The notes beneath the pieces are model-generated. The model saw only the letters and a list, made by a program, of their open reading frames with translations. It was not told the DNA's origin and ran no database searches. From the NCBI GenBank assembly GCA_026710795.1, contig JAPOQK010000076.1, forward strand, positions 1 through 33,960: a DNA stretch of 33,960 bases. Direction: 5' to 3'. How positions within the stretch are numbered: the stretch's first letter is position 1; the number at the start of each line of letters is the position of its first letter. Below are positions 8,617-18,301 of this stretch, one piece after another. A program made the position numbers and the translations under genes. This DNA is from Candidatus Poribacteria bacterium (GTDB lineage Bacteria; Poribacteria; WGA-4E; WGA-3G).

Positions 8617-8672
8617 TCAGTTATCGGTTAAGACAGTAAATATACATGAACTACTTCTTAACTGATAACTGA
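8617..8672 (+). repeat. Intercistronic 16-bp inverted repeat between rpoB and rpoC
   Basis: TCAGTTATCGGTTAAG (8617-8632) can pair with CTTAACTGATAACTGA (8657-8672) at all 16 positions in RNA (one G-U), with a 24-nt loop. No T run follows, so it is not an ordinary terminator. It ends 10 nt before the rpoC ribosome site AAGGAG (8683-8688). It may be an RNA-processing or stability element, or a small dispersed palindrome lodged in the spacer. Confidence 0.65.
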
Positions 8673-8696
8673 CACTATTTATAAGGAGCAGAAATA

Positions 8697-11600
8697 ATGG
8701 CAGACAAAGAGAATCGTTTTAATCGTATATCTATCAGTATCGCCTCACCTGATCAGATAAAAGATTGGGCAAAACGCACATCTTGTAAACGGCGAAATCC
8801 GGCAAATGATGTATGGTCGTGTGCAGAAAAAGACACTTGTGATTGCGGAGAAATAAAGAAAGCAGAAACGATTAATTACCGCAGTTTTCGTCCTGAACAT
8901 CAAGGTTTGTTCTGTGAAGCTACATTCGGTCCTCAAAAGGATTTTGAATGCAGTTGTGGGAAATATAAACGGATTAAGCACAAAGGTCTTATTTGTGACC
9001 AGTGTGGTGTTGAAGTAACAAAATCACAAGTCCGTAGAGAACGGCTTGGTTATATCAAACTGGCAACCCCAGTCTCACATATATGGTTTTTCAAAGGGAT
9101 ACCGTCCCGTCTCGGTACGTTTCTTGAACTCGCATCGCGACAAGTTGAACGTGTACTCTACTTTGATGCATTTATTGTCACAGAGGTGACAGATGAAAGT
9201 TGTGGTTTAGCAGTAAAAGACATACTCACCGAAATAGATGTAAATACTAAGTTACGTGAACACCCAGATGCGTTTAAAGCAGGAACTGGTGCGGAGGCAA
9301 TTCAGGAACTACTACGCAATATTGATCTACCAGAAGATGTAAAAAAGTTTAGAGAGGAACTTGAGGCTACATCAAGCCATCAGAAAAAAGTAAAGCTTTC
9401 AAAGCAGCTCAAAATGGTCGCCGGTTTTGACAAGGCAGAAATGCAACCGGACTGGATGATTCTTGATGTCCTACCAGTCATTAGTCCTGACCTACGTCCT
9501 TTGGTTTCTCTTGAGGGTGGTAGATTCGCAACAAGTGACCTCAACGATTTATACCGTCGAGTTATCAACAGGAATAACCGTTTACAGAAACTTATTGACC
9601 TTCGGTCACCAGAAGTTATCCTACGTAACGAGAAACGGATGCTGCAAGAATCTGTTGATGCATTTCTGGATAACGGTAGACACGGACGCCGCGTAACAGG
9701 TCCTGGGAAACGCGCACTCAAATCTTTGTCCGATATACTAAAAGGTAAAGTCGGAAGGTTCCGTCAAAACCTACTTGGAAAACGGGTGGACTATTCTGGT
9801 AGAAGTGTGATTGTTGTCGGTCCTGAATTAGAACTCCATCAGTGTGGATTACCCAAATTAATGGCGGTAGAACTTTTCAAGCCATTTATTATTGAAAAAC
9901 TATTGACATCCGGAGAAGTCCAAACCATCAAACGTGGAAAATACTTGACAGAACACGTTACACCGGACTCACCTGTTTGGGAAGCATTGGAAGAGGTAAT
10001 TGCAGATCATCCGGTGCTGTTAAACCGTCCTCCGACACTCCACCGACTTGGTATACAAGCGTTTATGCCAGTGCTCGTTGAGGGGAAATCAATTCGAATT
10101 CCGCCACTTGTCTGCAAAGCGTTCAATGCTGACTTTGATGGTGACCAGATGGCAGTGCATGTACCACTGTCTATTGAAGCCCGTGCAGAAGCGAAGATGT
10201 TACTCCTTAGTAGTGGTAATATACTCAAGCCCTCACATGGAGAACCTATTTCAGTACCAGAACTTGATATGATTTTGGGTGCAAGTTTTCTAACAAAGGA
10301 ACTCCCAGAACATCAAGGACGGGCGGAACGACTACACGCTGCATACGCTGAGAAAACAAAGAAAAAGAGCACGTTTGCCAAATTAGAAAACGAGGATTGG
10401 GCAAAACGCCGCTTTACATCTTTGGATGAGGTGACACACGCGCACGGTTGTGGAACGCTAAAACTGCATGATTCCGTTGTTCTTTTCTTTAAAGGTGTAC
10501 GTGAACCGATCCTGACAACCGTCGGACGCGTTATTTTTAATGAAGTGCTTCCACATACAAACGGGTCTTCCTCACTCATATGGAAGGATGAAGTATCAGG
10601 ACTTGAGTTGCCATTTTTCAATGAAGAAGCTCGCAGTAAGCGATTGTCGGAACTTATCAAAACATGTTTCAACGAACTTGGCACTGCCGAAACTGTATCC
10701 CTGTTGGATAGATTACAGAAACTTAGTTTTGAGTATGCTACCCGCAGCGGTATCTCTCCTGGTATCAAGGATTATCCACACCCTATCTACAATGAAGTAA
10801 ATAAAGAAGTTAATATTAATGCAGCAAAGAGTCTAATTAAACTTTCTGAAGTAGAGAATAAACTTGTCGAAAACCATGATGAGTTAAGTAAATTACTTAA
10901 GAATCCCAAGGAAACACAACAGTTGTTTATAAAAAATCGTGAGAATCTTAAACTGTGTACAGACGACTTGAAAATTAATGGAAAACTGTCGTCACAGTAT
11001 AAGGATGACCTTGATCAGATACGTAACCTGCTCAGGGATTCTGAAGAATCATCACAGTTTATGGACACATTACATAATGAACTACTACAGTTTAAGAACA
11101 AAACTGAGAAAGTCATTAAAATGTTTAAAGATTCCAAAGAACTATGTCAAATTATTGATAATCCTGATGAAACAATTGAATTGCTTGAGAAAATCAGAAA
11201 GTCAGTAATTGAACGGATTGAGGATCCTAAAAAACTGAAAAAAGTTATGGAAGATTCAGAGAAAGTAAGTAAACTACTTGAGGATCCCGACGATCTGGCA
11301 GGACTAAGAACTAACCTTGATAAAGTCGTGTCACATATTAGAGAAAACCTTGTTAGAGAATTACAACAGCATAAAGAAAATGTTGATAAGATAAGTGAAC
11401 TACCACAGTTTGTAGATAATCTTGATAATACGTGTATACTTATTAAGGATCTCAAAGAACTAAAGAAATTTACGGACAACCTTGATGGAAAACATCAGCA
11501 ACTTATTGGTATCCTTGGTGAAGTAGGTATAAGACTAGAAGTTCTTGAAGAACTTACCAATCTTAGCGGCAAGTTAGATAAAGATCTACCTAAACTTAAA

Positions 11601-14600
11601 AACAATCTTGACATAATAAGAGAACCGCTTCAGGATATCACATCTAAGGTAAGTGAATTACTTAAGGATCCCAAGAAACTGATACAGATTGTGGGTAACC
11701 TTGATCAAGTACGTAAATTGCTTGAGGATCCCAAGAAACTAATACAGATTAAGGAGTATTTTGTTAATAAAAGTGAACTGTTTGAAGATCCAAAGAATCC
11801 CAGGCATCTTAGAAATAACCTTGCCTCAGAATTGCAGCAACTTGCAAGTAACATTGATACAGTAAGTGAGTTACCACAACTTAAGGGGATACTTGAGGAT
11901 ATAAATGAACTGCTTAAGGATCCCAAAAAACTGATACAGAATAAAGGAAACTTTGCTAAATTACTTCGTAAGTTTAGCGAAGAACTTGTTAAGGCAAGTG
12001 AACTGCCACAACTTAGGGACAATCTTGATGAACTGCCTAACCTGATTAAGAATCTTATCCCTAAGTCAAAGGAATTAACAGAATATCTTCATGACGAGAA
12101 GTCTAAGTTTGAAAACATACTTGGTGATATAAGAACACCACTTAGGAATCTTGACACAGAGGAATTAGACAACGAGAAGATTCGGATATGGTCTATAACT
12201 GTTAATAAAGTTGGTGACACGTTATTTACGACTCTCCCAGAGACAAAAGCCTATCTGGTTGAACAAGGGAAAGATGTAGAAGGATTTAGTCCGGTCCATT
12301 TGATGGCAGACAGTGGTGCGCGTGCACGTAAGAATCCATTTACGCAAATTAGTGCTATTGTAGGATTGAAGTCAAAACAAAGTGGTGAAATTCTATCCAC
12401 ACCGATCCAATCCTCCTATCGGGAAGGATTAGATGTGCTTGATTACTTTACCTCCACCTACGGTTCACGTAAGGGGTTGGTGGATACTGCTATGAAAACA
12501 GCAGCATCAGGCTACCTCACACGGAAACTCGTTGATGTCGCACAAGATGTTATGATAACTGAAGTAGATTGTGGAACAACGCACGGTATTCTTAAATTTA
12601 CGACAGATGCTGGCTCCATCAGTTTCAAAATTAGTGGACGTGTTACGGTGGAACCTGTAGTACATCCTACGACAGAAGAGGTTATGGCTGAGAGTGATAC
12701 TTTAATCACACCACAGATAGCACAGATTATAGAAGAAGCTGAAGTTCCAAGCGTTCGAGTCCGATCAATACTGACATGCGAAGCGGAGAAAGGTGTCTGT
12801 GCAACCTGCTACGGTGCTGATTTAACATCAGGACAACTCGTCAACGTAGGAGAAGCAATTGGCATTATTGCAGCACAATCCATCGGTGAACCCGGCACAC
12901 AGTTGACAATGCGTACCTTCCATACAGGTGGCGTGGTTGAAGATGTGAGTGAAGGTCTTGCAAGAAAAATTCTTGCCAAGGCAACGGGAACTGTGCGATA
13001 TCGAGACTTCATACCTGGACGTACCGTCCGCGAAGAAAGTGGACTGTGGATCGCACAACAGGTCGCTGAACATCTTGACCAAGCAAAATATAAGGTCAAA
13101 ACCGTCGAACATCCTGAATGTAAACTGCAACCAGACGAACTTCTCACTGAGAAACAAAACCAAGAAAACCTTGAACGTTTCCCCGGTTTTGAAGTAGAAA
13201 ACGTCGTATATGAAATTGCAAAAGTAAACCATCCTGATTTCATAGATGCGGATGCAGGAGACGACACAGCATTGCAAGAGGGTCAATATCTTACTGAACT
13301 TGAATATGCAAAGTTTTCACAAATGTACTCCCTGTTACGATGCTCTGAAGCAAAATATCGGGTTGAGAGTGTAAAACATCAGGATACGACTCTGAAGCCA
13401 GGTACAATGCTGACCGAAAGTGAAGCAGATACATGGCGCGCTGAAATTCGACCTTTTGATGGAGAATGGGTATACCTAACAGATGATGGTACTACACTGA
13501 CAGAAAGTGAATATTTACAAAAGCAGAACAGTGTTACTGCTGAGATGAAGTTTCTAATTAAGTCAGTAACGCATCCAAGTTGTCCGTTTAAGGAAGGTAA
13601 GTTACTCGCTACAGAGGAAGAAAGTCAATACCATCTGGAACTCAGTGAACCGGTGTATACCGTGACAGAGGTATGCGAAGGTGTTGATACAAAGATTGGT
13701 GAAGAATTGACCGCAGCAGACTTTAAGCGTTTACAAGAGATGCATAAACCATTCGAAGTGCAACGTCCCTCAACTTTACTGTGCAGAGTCACAAATGTCA
13801 TGCATCCCGAATGTCCGTTAGCACCAGGAGAATACATTGAACTTGATAAGTTAGAGGCACTTAAAGATAAATTTAGCGGATTTACCGCTGATAGGTTAAA
13901 GTACCGAATAACTGCTGTACATCACCCAGAATGTAAATTAGATCCCGAAAAACTGCTCACCGAAAATGAGAAAAAAGCAGTCTTAAAGGAATTTCCTGGA
14001 TTTGAGGTGGATGTCATAAAAAATGAAGACGCATTTGAAATTGATCGCTTATATCGCGTTGTAGCATCACATCACCCAGACTTTCCCGTACCTGTAGATG
14101 AACTTATCACGCAATCCGAGTCAAACCGGTATCGTCGCAGCTATAAAGGATTTGATTTTGAAAAACTATACATAAAGGTCGTTGATGGTGTTGAGACTGA
14201 TGATGTATTAGTTGAAACTGACTACAAAGCACTCGTTAAACAGCACAAAGAGACAGATACACCGTTGCCGGAATTAAAACTTGTGTATCATGTGCTTGCC
14301 GTTCATCATGCTGAATGTCCATTCACCGCTGAACAACAGATTGATGAAACTGAATATAAACGTGCACAACGGCTGTACAAAGGTTTTGATACTGAGCGCG
14401 TATTTAGGGTGATAAAAGTGAACGATGCTGATTCCAAGGTTACTGTAGATGAAATCCTTAGTGATGCTGACTATAAAAAAGAAGTGGCATCCACTTCAAG
14501 GAATACATATAAGGTGACGAAAGTATTGCATCCGAACTGCACACTGGAAATTGGACAAGAACTAAAAGACTGGGAATATAACACTGCTCTTGAACAGTAC

Positions 14601-15599
14601 ACTGGTGTTGGTGTTGACGGTCTCATCGAAACCTTCCGAATCGAAATCCACAATCCAGAGGGTGGACACAAATCTCACCTTATTCCTGCTGGGTATTCAG
14701 TCTCGGTGAAAGATGGCGAAAAAGTCAAGGCACAACTACCATTAGCAGAACTGCACGAGAAAACTACGAACCTTGACATTGTTGTGGGTATACCACGAGT
14801 GACCGAACTTTTTGAAGCACGTCGTCCAAAACGTGAGGATGCTGCCGAAATCGCTGAGATTGACGGAACTATCCAACTCACAGGACAGAAGGCGGGTGTT
14901 CCTCAATACCGTATCGTTGATGGTGCATCAAGAAGTCGGTTATATTCTATACCGGATGAGAAACGACGGGTGGACGATGGCGACTGGGTGGAAGCAGGTC
15001 AACCCTTAACAGATGGATATCTCAATCCACACGATATTCTCGCAATTGGTAGGACAACGCTAAATGGCCATTCCCTTGAAGGTGAAGAGGCACTTTGGAC
15101 ATATCTCGTTGATGAAGTGCAGGCTGTCTATGGTTCTAACACAATCAACGACAAACACGTGGAAGTGATTGTGCGACAGATGCTACAAAAGATACGTATT
15201 CTCACTGTCGGTGATACAACGTTCTATGCGAATGACGAAGTCACGAGATACAAGTTCCACGCTGAAAACAGACGCGTTGAGCAAGATGGCGGTACTCCCG
15301 CAACAGGTGAACCTGTCCTGCAAAGTATTAGTAAAGCATCCTTGAGCACGGATAGTTTCATTTCCGCAGCGAGCTTCCAACAGACACCTAAAGTCTTAAC
15401 TGATGCTGCTGTTGAAGGTCAAACAGACATGCTGACAGGACTGAAAGAGAATGTCATACTCGGACGACTCATTCCTGCAGGAACAGGTTTCTCAGAGTGG
15501 CAAGAACTTGATGTCTCTTATGACGCAATTGAGGAGCAAGAACAGGAAGCAATTCCTGAAGAGCTACCAGAACAGATCGCGGAAGTTGTTGAAGATTAG
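8697..15599 (+). CDS. rpoC: DNA-directed RNA polymerase subunit beta-prime, greatly enlarged
   Basis: 2300 residues against about 1400 normally. All core elements are present in order. These are zinc site 1 (C85, C87, C100, C103), the catalytic NADFDGDQM with D479, D481 and D483, the bridge-helix region (1203-1230), zinc site 2 (C1292, C1361, C1368, C1371), the trigger-loop start with M1405, R1406 and H1409, and [19 protein letters not shown] (from 2027) followed by the usual C-terminal part. The extra length comes from three places. There is a 22-residue Cys-rich insertion (about 28-50). A repetitive charged helical insertion (about 700-1160) sits in the secondary-channel rim helices. A trigger-loop insertion (1413-2026) is dominated by HPxC repeats (about 1464-1978). 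The reading frame is unbroken throughout, which argues against assembly error. AAGGAG precedes ATG by 8 nt. Second gene of the rpoBC operon. Confidence 0.97.
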   Translation: MADKENRFNRISISIASPDQIKDWAKRTSCKRRNPANDVWSCAEKDTCDCGEIKKAETINYRSFRPEHQGLFCEATFGPQKDFECSCGKYKRIKHKGLICDQCGVEVTKSQVRRERLGYIKLATPVSHIWFFKGIPSRLGTFLELASRQVERVLYFDAFIVTEVTDESCGLAVKDILTEIDVNTKLREHPDAFKAGTGAEAIQELLRNIDLPEDVKKFREELEATSSHQKKVKLSKQLKMVAGFDKAEMQPDWMILDVLPVISPDLRPLVSLEGGRFATSDLNDLYRRVINRNNRLQKLIDLRSPEVILRNEKRMLQESVDAFLDNGRHGRRVTGPGKRALKSLSDILKGKVGRFRQNLLGKRVDYSGRSVIVVGPELELHQCGLPKLMAVELFKPFIIEKLLTSGEVQTIKRGKYLTEHVTPDSPVWEALEEVIADHPVLLNRPPTLHRLGIQAFMPVLVEGKSIRIPPLVCKAFNADFDGDQMAVHVPLSIEARAEAKMLLLSSGNILKPSHGEPISVPELDMILGASFLTKELPEHQGRAERLHAAYAEKTKKKSTFAKLENEDWAKRRFTSLDEVTHAHGCGTLKLHDSVVLFFKGVREPILTTVGRVIFNEVLPHTNGSSSLIWKDEVSGLELPFFNEEARSKRLSELIKTCFNELGTAETVSLLDRLQKLSFEYATRSGISPGIKDYPHPIYNEVNKEVNINAAKSLIKLSEVENKLVENHDELSKLLKNPKETQQLFIKNRENLKLCTDDLKINGKLSSQYKDDLDQIRNLLRDSEESSQFMDTLHNELLQFKNKTEKVIKMFKDSKELCQIIDNPDETIELLEKIRKSVIERIEDPKKLKKVMEDSEKVSKLLEDPDDLAGLRTNLDKVVSHIRENLVRELQQHKENVDKISELPQFVDNLDNTCILIKDLKELKKFTDNLDGKHQQLIGILGEVGIRLEVLEELTNLSGKLDKDLPKLKNNLDIIREPLQDITSKVSELLKDPKKLIQIVGNLDQVRKLLEDPKKLIQIKEYFVNKSELFEDPKNPRHLRNNLASELQQLASNIDTVSELPQLKGILEDINELLKDPKKLIQNKGNFAKLLRKFSEELVKASELPQLRDNLDELPNLIKNLIPKSKELTEYLHDEKSKFENILGDIRTPLRNLDTEELDNEKIRIWSITVNKVGDTLFTTLPETKAYLVEQGKDVEGFSPVHLMADSGARARKNPFTQISAIVGLKSKQSGEILSTPIQSSYREGLDVLDYFTSTYGSRKGLVDTAMKTAASGYLTRKLVDVAQDVMITEVDCGTTHGILKFTTDAGSISFKISGRVTVEPVVHPTTEEVMAESDTLITPQIAQIIEEAEVPSVRVRSILTCEAEKGVCATCYGADLTSGQLVNVGEAIGIIAAQSIGEPGTQLTMRTFHTGGVVEDVSEGLARKILAKATGTVRYRDFIPGRTVREESGLWIAQQVAEHLDQAKYKVKTVEHPECKLQPDELLTEKQNQENLERFPGFEVENVVYEIAKVNHPDFIDADAGDDTALQEGQYLTELEYAKFSQMYSLLRCSEAKYRVESVKHQDTTLKPGTMLTESEADTWRAEIRPFDGEWVYLTDDGTTLTESEYLQKQNSVTAEMKFLIKSVTHPSCPFKEGKLLATEEESQYHLELSEPVYTVTEVCEGVDTKIGEELTAADFKRLQEMHKPFEVQRPSTLLCRVTNVMHPECPLAPGEYIELDKLEALKDKFSGFTADRLKYRITAVHHPECKLDPEKLLTENEKKAVLKEFPGFEVDVIKNEDAFEIDRLYRVVASHHPDFPVPVDELITQSESNRYRRSYKGFDFEKLYIKVVDGVETDDVLVETDYKALVKQHKETDTPLPELKLVYHVLAVHHAECPFTAEQQIDETEYKRAQRLYKGFDTERVFRVIKVNDADSKVTVDEILSDADYKKEVASTSRNTYKVTKVLHPNCTLEIGQELKDWEYNTALEQYTGVGVDGLIETFRIEIHNPEGGHKSHLIPAGYSVSVKDGEKVKAQLPLAELHEKTTNLDIVVGIPRVTELFEARRPKREDAAEIAEIDGTIQLTGQKAGVPQYRIVDGASRSRLYSIPDEKRRVDDGDWVEAGQPLTDGYLNPHDILAIGRTTLNGHSLEGEEALWTYLVDEVQAVYGSNTINDKHVEVIVRQMLQKIRILTVGDTTFYANDEVTRYKFHAENRRVEQDGGTPATGEPVLQSISKASLSTDSFISAASFQQTPKVLTDAAVEGQTDMLTGLKENVILGRLIPAGTGFSEWQELDVSYDAIEEQEQEAIPEELPEQIAEVVED
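10794..12176 (+). repeat. Repetitive insertion inside rpoC (rim helices), degenerate ~60-bp tandem repeats
   Basis: Encodes residues about 700-1160, rich in Leu, Lys, Asp, Glu and Asn, with recurring L-L-K/E-D-P-K-K-L and N-L-D words about 20 residues apart, predicted helical or coiled-coil. The DNA keeps a GGATCC core. CTTAAGGATCCCAAGAAACT at 11661 recurs as CTTGAGGATCCCAAGAAACT at 11721, exactly 60 bp later, and again at 11913 with one change. Weaker copies lie near 11218, 11278 and 10893. The near-identity of some units at DNA level points to recent internal duplication. Confidence 0.85.
13086..14630 (+). repeat. HPxC repeat array inside the rpoC trigger-loop insertion
   Basis: Encodes residues about 1464-1978, read as roughly twelve units of about 40 residues. 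The consensus is aromatic-x-V-x-x-V-x-H-P-x-C-x-L-x-x-G/D-E-x-L-T-E-x-E-Y, then a helix ending in GF. Clear cores are [40 protein letters not shown] and VLHPNCTL; other units lack the His-Pro or Cys. Flanking sequence (about 1425-1450 and 1980-2020) resembles the split sandwich-barrel hybrid fold seen in SI3 insertions of Gram-negative RpoC. Confidence 0.85.
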
Positions 15600-15630
15600 T
15601 CGTAAGATAGACTGTTTTGAGTAAAGCAAT

Positions 15631-15663
15631 CAACGCCAAATGCAACACATGCATTTGGCGTTG
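15631..15663. terminator. Bidirectional hairpin between rpoC and the convergent DHOR gene
   Basis: A perfect 13-bp stem (CAACGCCAAATGC at 15631-15643, GCATTTGGCGTTG at 15651-15663) with a 7-nt loop lies 32 nt after the rpoC stop and 15 nt before the end of the convergent gene. No long T run follows on either side. The position and strength still suggest a shared transcription end or an mRNA-stabilising 3' hairpin. Confidence 0.7.
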
Positions 15664-15677
15664 TTATGCGTACATAT

Positions 15678-17081
15678 TTACAGGGATTGCAGAAACGCTA
15701 TGAGTGCATCGCGTTCTGTCTTTGTCATCTCTAAGATAGTTTGCCGTGATTTTTCTGCTTCACCGCCATGCCAGAGTACTGCTTCCATTAGGTCTCGTGC
15801 CCTACCATCATGAAGAAAGTTAGTATGACCGTTAACAGTTTGTACTAATCCTATACCCCATAATGGTGGTGTCCTCCATTCTGTACCACTGGCATGAAAA
15901 TCTGGACGATTATCCGCTAAACCTGGTCCCATGTCGTGTAACAATAGGTCTGTGTAAGGGTGTATCGTTTGATTACTAACAGAAGGGACACCTGACAAAG
16001 TTCCTGTCCTTAGCGTTGGAATATGACAACTTACACATTTTGCTTGTGCAAAAAGCTGCTCTCCGTGCATGACTTGTGGGTGATTGACGTTTCGTCGTGC
16101 GGGGACAGCAAGTGTTTGTACGTAAAAAGTTACAACATCTAATATTTCATCACTTACCTCAGGTCGTGTGTTATTTATTGTGAGTTGTGGTTGACCTATG
16201 GAATTCTCATATAAAAAGAGTGATGTTGTTAGTCCCATATCATCGTGATATGCGGATGCAACCTGTTGAAGAAGTGTCGGTTGGTTTGCTTTCCATCCAA
16301 AACGACCAAGTGTATAACGTTTATTGACCACATCCCATACGAAATTTGGTTTTCCAGAAATACCATCTCCGTTTACATCTACCTCATCAGCGTAACTTAG
16401 AATCGTTTTTTCAGGAATTGCCTCTAACAATCCGAGTCCGAATACAACTGGTGCCACACGAGGTGATACTTCAACATTATCAGGTAGCGGTTGATAGGTG
16501 TCCGTAATATTGTAGTTCGGTTGACGAAGATGTATGCGCATTCCATCTTTTGTTGTAATTGTTTGCTCTGTGTAATCAATCTTGATTGAACCTTCTGCTG
16601 GTGTTCCGTAAATTGCGCGGTTGTTCAACTGGGTACCGTAACCCGGCACTGGAATTGGTGGTTTTCCACTTACATCATCTTCTGTGTTCGGTAGACTAAG
16701 CCTCAAGAGCAACGACACTACTTTTTCATCAAGACCAGGTGGACGACCACGTCCATCCCTACTATGGCAGTTTATGCACGAAACATTGTTGTAGATTGGT
16801 CCTAAACCAGGATTTACCTCAGCAGGAGCCGTGACAAAGATCGCTTCAAATTCGACATCACCTTCCAAGTGTTTTTCAAATGCTGCAGCTGAAAGATTAG
16901 GGGCTGGTATTGAGAATGCATGACTTGACGCATCATAAATAGTTGTATCCCCACCGGAAAGTGCGCCTGTGGAAACTAAAGGAGATTCGTATTCAAAAAC
17001 TTCCATCGGTGTTTCTGAGTTACACCCAATAAAAAGAGATACAATGAGTATGAGATATATAATTGTATGATAGTTTTTCAT
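15678..17081 (-). CDS. DHOR-family di-haem oxidoreductase lipoprotein (COG3488-type)
   Basis: 467 residues from ATG 17081; the longer frame to 17159 adds a peptide unlike any signal sequence. The chosen start gives a lipoprotein signal, MKNYHTIIYLILIVSLFIGC, with Cys20 as the lipidation site. Two c-type haem sites are visible, CINCH (102-106) and CVSCH (349-353), both followed by typical cytochrome context. Also present are a calcium-site-like DVNGDGISGKPN (235-246), GRFGWKA (259-265) and a C-terminal FLHDGRA...WHGGEA segment. These identify the putative thiol oxidoreductase (DHOR) family. Its genes commonly sit beside imelysin-like lipoprotein genes in iron-related clusters, as here. Electron partner and substrate are unknown. 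It is last gene of the minus-strand unit starting at 19513. Confidence 0.88.
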   Translation of the reverse strand: MKNYHTIIYLILIVSLFIGCNSETPMEVFEYESPLVSTGALSGGDTTIYDASSHAFSIPAPNLSAAAFEKHLEGDVEFEAIFVTAPAEVNPGLGPIYNNVSCINCHSRDGRGRPPGLDEKVVSLLLRLSLPNTEDDVSGKPPIPVPGYGTQLNNRAIYGTPAEGSIKIDYTEQTITTKDGMRIHLRQPNYNITDTYQPLPDNVEVSPRVAPVVFGLGLLEAIPEKTILSYADEVDVNGDGISGKPNFVWDVVNKRYTLGRFGWKANQPTLLQQVASAYHDDMGLTTSLFLYENSIGQPQLTINNTRPEVSDEILDVVTFYVQTLAVPARRNVNHPQVMHGEQLFAQAKCVSCHIPTLRTGTLSGVPSVSNQTIHPYTDLLLHDMGPGLADNRPDFHASGTEWRTPPLWGIGLVQTVNGHTNFLHDGRARDLMEAVLWHGGEAEKSRQTILEMTKTERDALIAFLQSL

Positions 17082-17098
17082 AACTGTTGCTAATACTG

Positions 17099-17123
17099 TG
17101 GGAACAGTCGCTGACTGTTCCCA
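17099..17123 (-). repeat. Intercistronic hairpin ahead of the DHOR gene
   Basis: An 11-bp perfect stem (TGGGAACAGTC at 17099-17109, GACTGTTCCCA at 17113-17123) with a 3-nt loop lies in the 90-nt gap between the imelysin-like gene and the DHOR start. There is no T run after it. It may alter relative expression of the two genes through RNA processing, or be a dispersed palindrome. Confidence 0.65.
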
Positions 17124-17171
17124 ACAATAGCGAAATAGTCTTACGTGTTGACAAAACACGCTTATGTTGTG

Positions 17172-18251
17172 CTAATTAAATTCACTCTCCTGAACAAGTG
17201 ACAATATATCTTGCTCAAGTGTTAACTGGACCTTGCTGACAGCATCAATAGCCGACTGAACAGCTGCTCGATTGGTAGTAATTGAATCTCGGAAGGGATC
17301 CGGAATTGCACCGATGGTATCAATCGCCTTCTGCACTTCTGTTTGGAATCGGGTATCTAAGTCAATATCTTTACCGTTCACAAATTCGTTTAACCCTTGT
17401 CCATCAATTATGAATTTTCCCGTATAGACATTTTGAATTCCACGTATATTATCTTGGAAATCTGAGATAGAGTTAAAACTGAATTGGGACTCAACAAGTG
17501 TTGTATCCTCTTCATTGAAGGGATCAGAGATTTTCCCATTTGCCACTTCATCTGCAATAGTAATCATACCGTTGACCATTTCTTGCACCGCAGAATTCTG
17601 TGACGGATAGACTGCATTTCCCTCACCAGCAGAGGCAACAGTATTACTAAAGTTTTCACCGTCTGGTGCCCAAGCCAGTTTTAGTTGTGATGTGCTTGCT
17701 TTAAGATTCATTGTCGTAGAAACGAGGTATTTCAATTCACGATCCGTTATATCTGATGCCTTGCGCTGGTCACCATCTCGGAAGAGTATAAACTCAATTG
17801 TGTGGAAACCTTTCTGTGTGTCTTCTAATCCACTGACGTACTCTACTGTTAAGTCATCGTTACTATCTAAGACAGATTGTAGGTTGACATGATCCACGGG
17901 CCAACTATCTAAAGCTGGGTCAAGTCCTTGTGTATCAACAGGTCCAAACAGGAATGATTCACTCTGTTCCCAAGGTATTCGTGTTGCTTTCCACGCCTGT
18001 TGTGCTGTTTCAAGGTTCGCTTGGGTAGTATCAGCATCCAATGCTTTGACAGCAGCCAATAATTCACCAGCTTTGTTATCTAAATCGGTGTAAGTTGCTA
18101 ATGCGACAGTGTTCGCAAAATCACTTAGCATAGTACTTGCATCAAATACCTCAACTTGATCGTCGTCATCGTCATCACTTGCACATCCTATTACGAATGC
18201 AGATGCAAGCAGTAGACAACAAAATAGTGTCCAAATTTTATATAACTTCAT
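17172..18251 (-). CDS. Imelysin-like (peptidase M75 family) lipoprotein
   Basis: 359 residues from the ATG at 18251. The upstream ATG at 18263 is passed over because GGAG falls just ahead of the second one (6-nt spacing). The lipoprotein signal ends in FVIGC, followed by a run of six Asp. The imelysin signature GxHxxE appears as GFHTIEF, preceded by the paired helical repeat segment QAWKATRIPWEQSESFLFGP. Imelysin-like proteins are mostly helical periplasmic proteins linked to iron uptake; despite the name most have no shown protease activity. It lies between an outer-membrane barrel gene (50 nt upstream) and a DHOR gene, a known gene association, downstream of a candidate Fur box. Confidence 0.9.
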   Translation of the reverse strand: MKLYKIWTLFCCLLLASAFVIGCASDDDDDDQVEVFDASTMLSDFANTVALATYTDLDNKAGELLAAVKALDADTTQANLETAQQAWKATRIPWEQSESFLFGPVDTQGLDPALDSWPVDHVNLQSVLDSNDDLTVEYVSGLEDTQKGFHTIEFILFRDGDQRKASDITDRELKYLVSTTMNLKASTSQLKLAWAPDGENFSNTVASAGEGNAVYPSQNSAVQEMVNGMITIADEVANGKISDPFNEEDTTLVESQFSFNSISDFQDNIRGIQNVYTGKFIIDGQGLNEFVNGKDIDLDTRFQTEVQKAIDTIGAIPDPFRDSITTNRAAVQSAIDAVSKVQLTLEQDILSLVQESEFN

Positions 18252-18301
18252 AAAAATCTCCATTTTTTATTCTAAATACACGCGGTTTTCAACCGAGATT
18301 G

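Noticed and set aside
10313..10768. 151-codon minus-strand frame in rpoC
   Set aside because: Shadow of conserved rpoC sequence just after the catalytic domain.
10794..12176. Idea that the rpoC rim insertion is an intein or inserted gene
   Set aside because: No intein splice motifs (terminal Cys/Ser, His-Asn) and no homing endonuclease motif; repeats are in frame and look like a structural extension.
12809..13286. Two overlapping 152-codon minus-strand frames inside rpoC
   Set aside because: Antisense shadows of the rpoC coding frame; no ribosome sites and Cys/Phe/Ser-rich nonsense composition.
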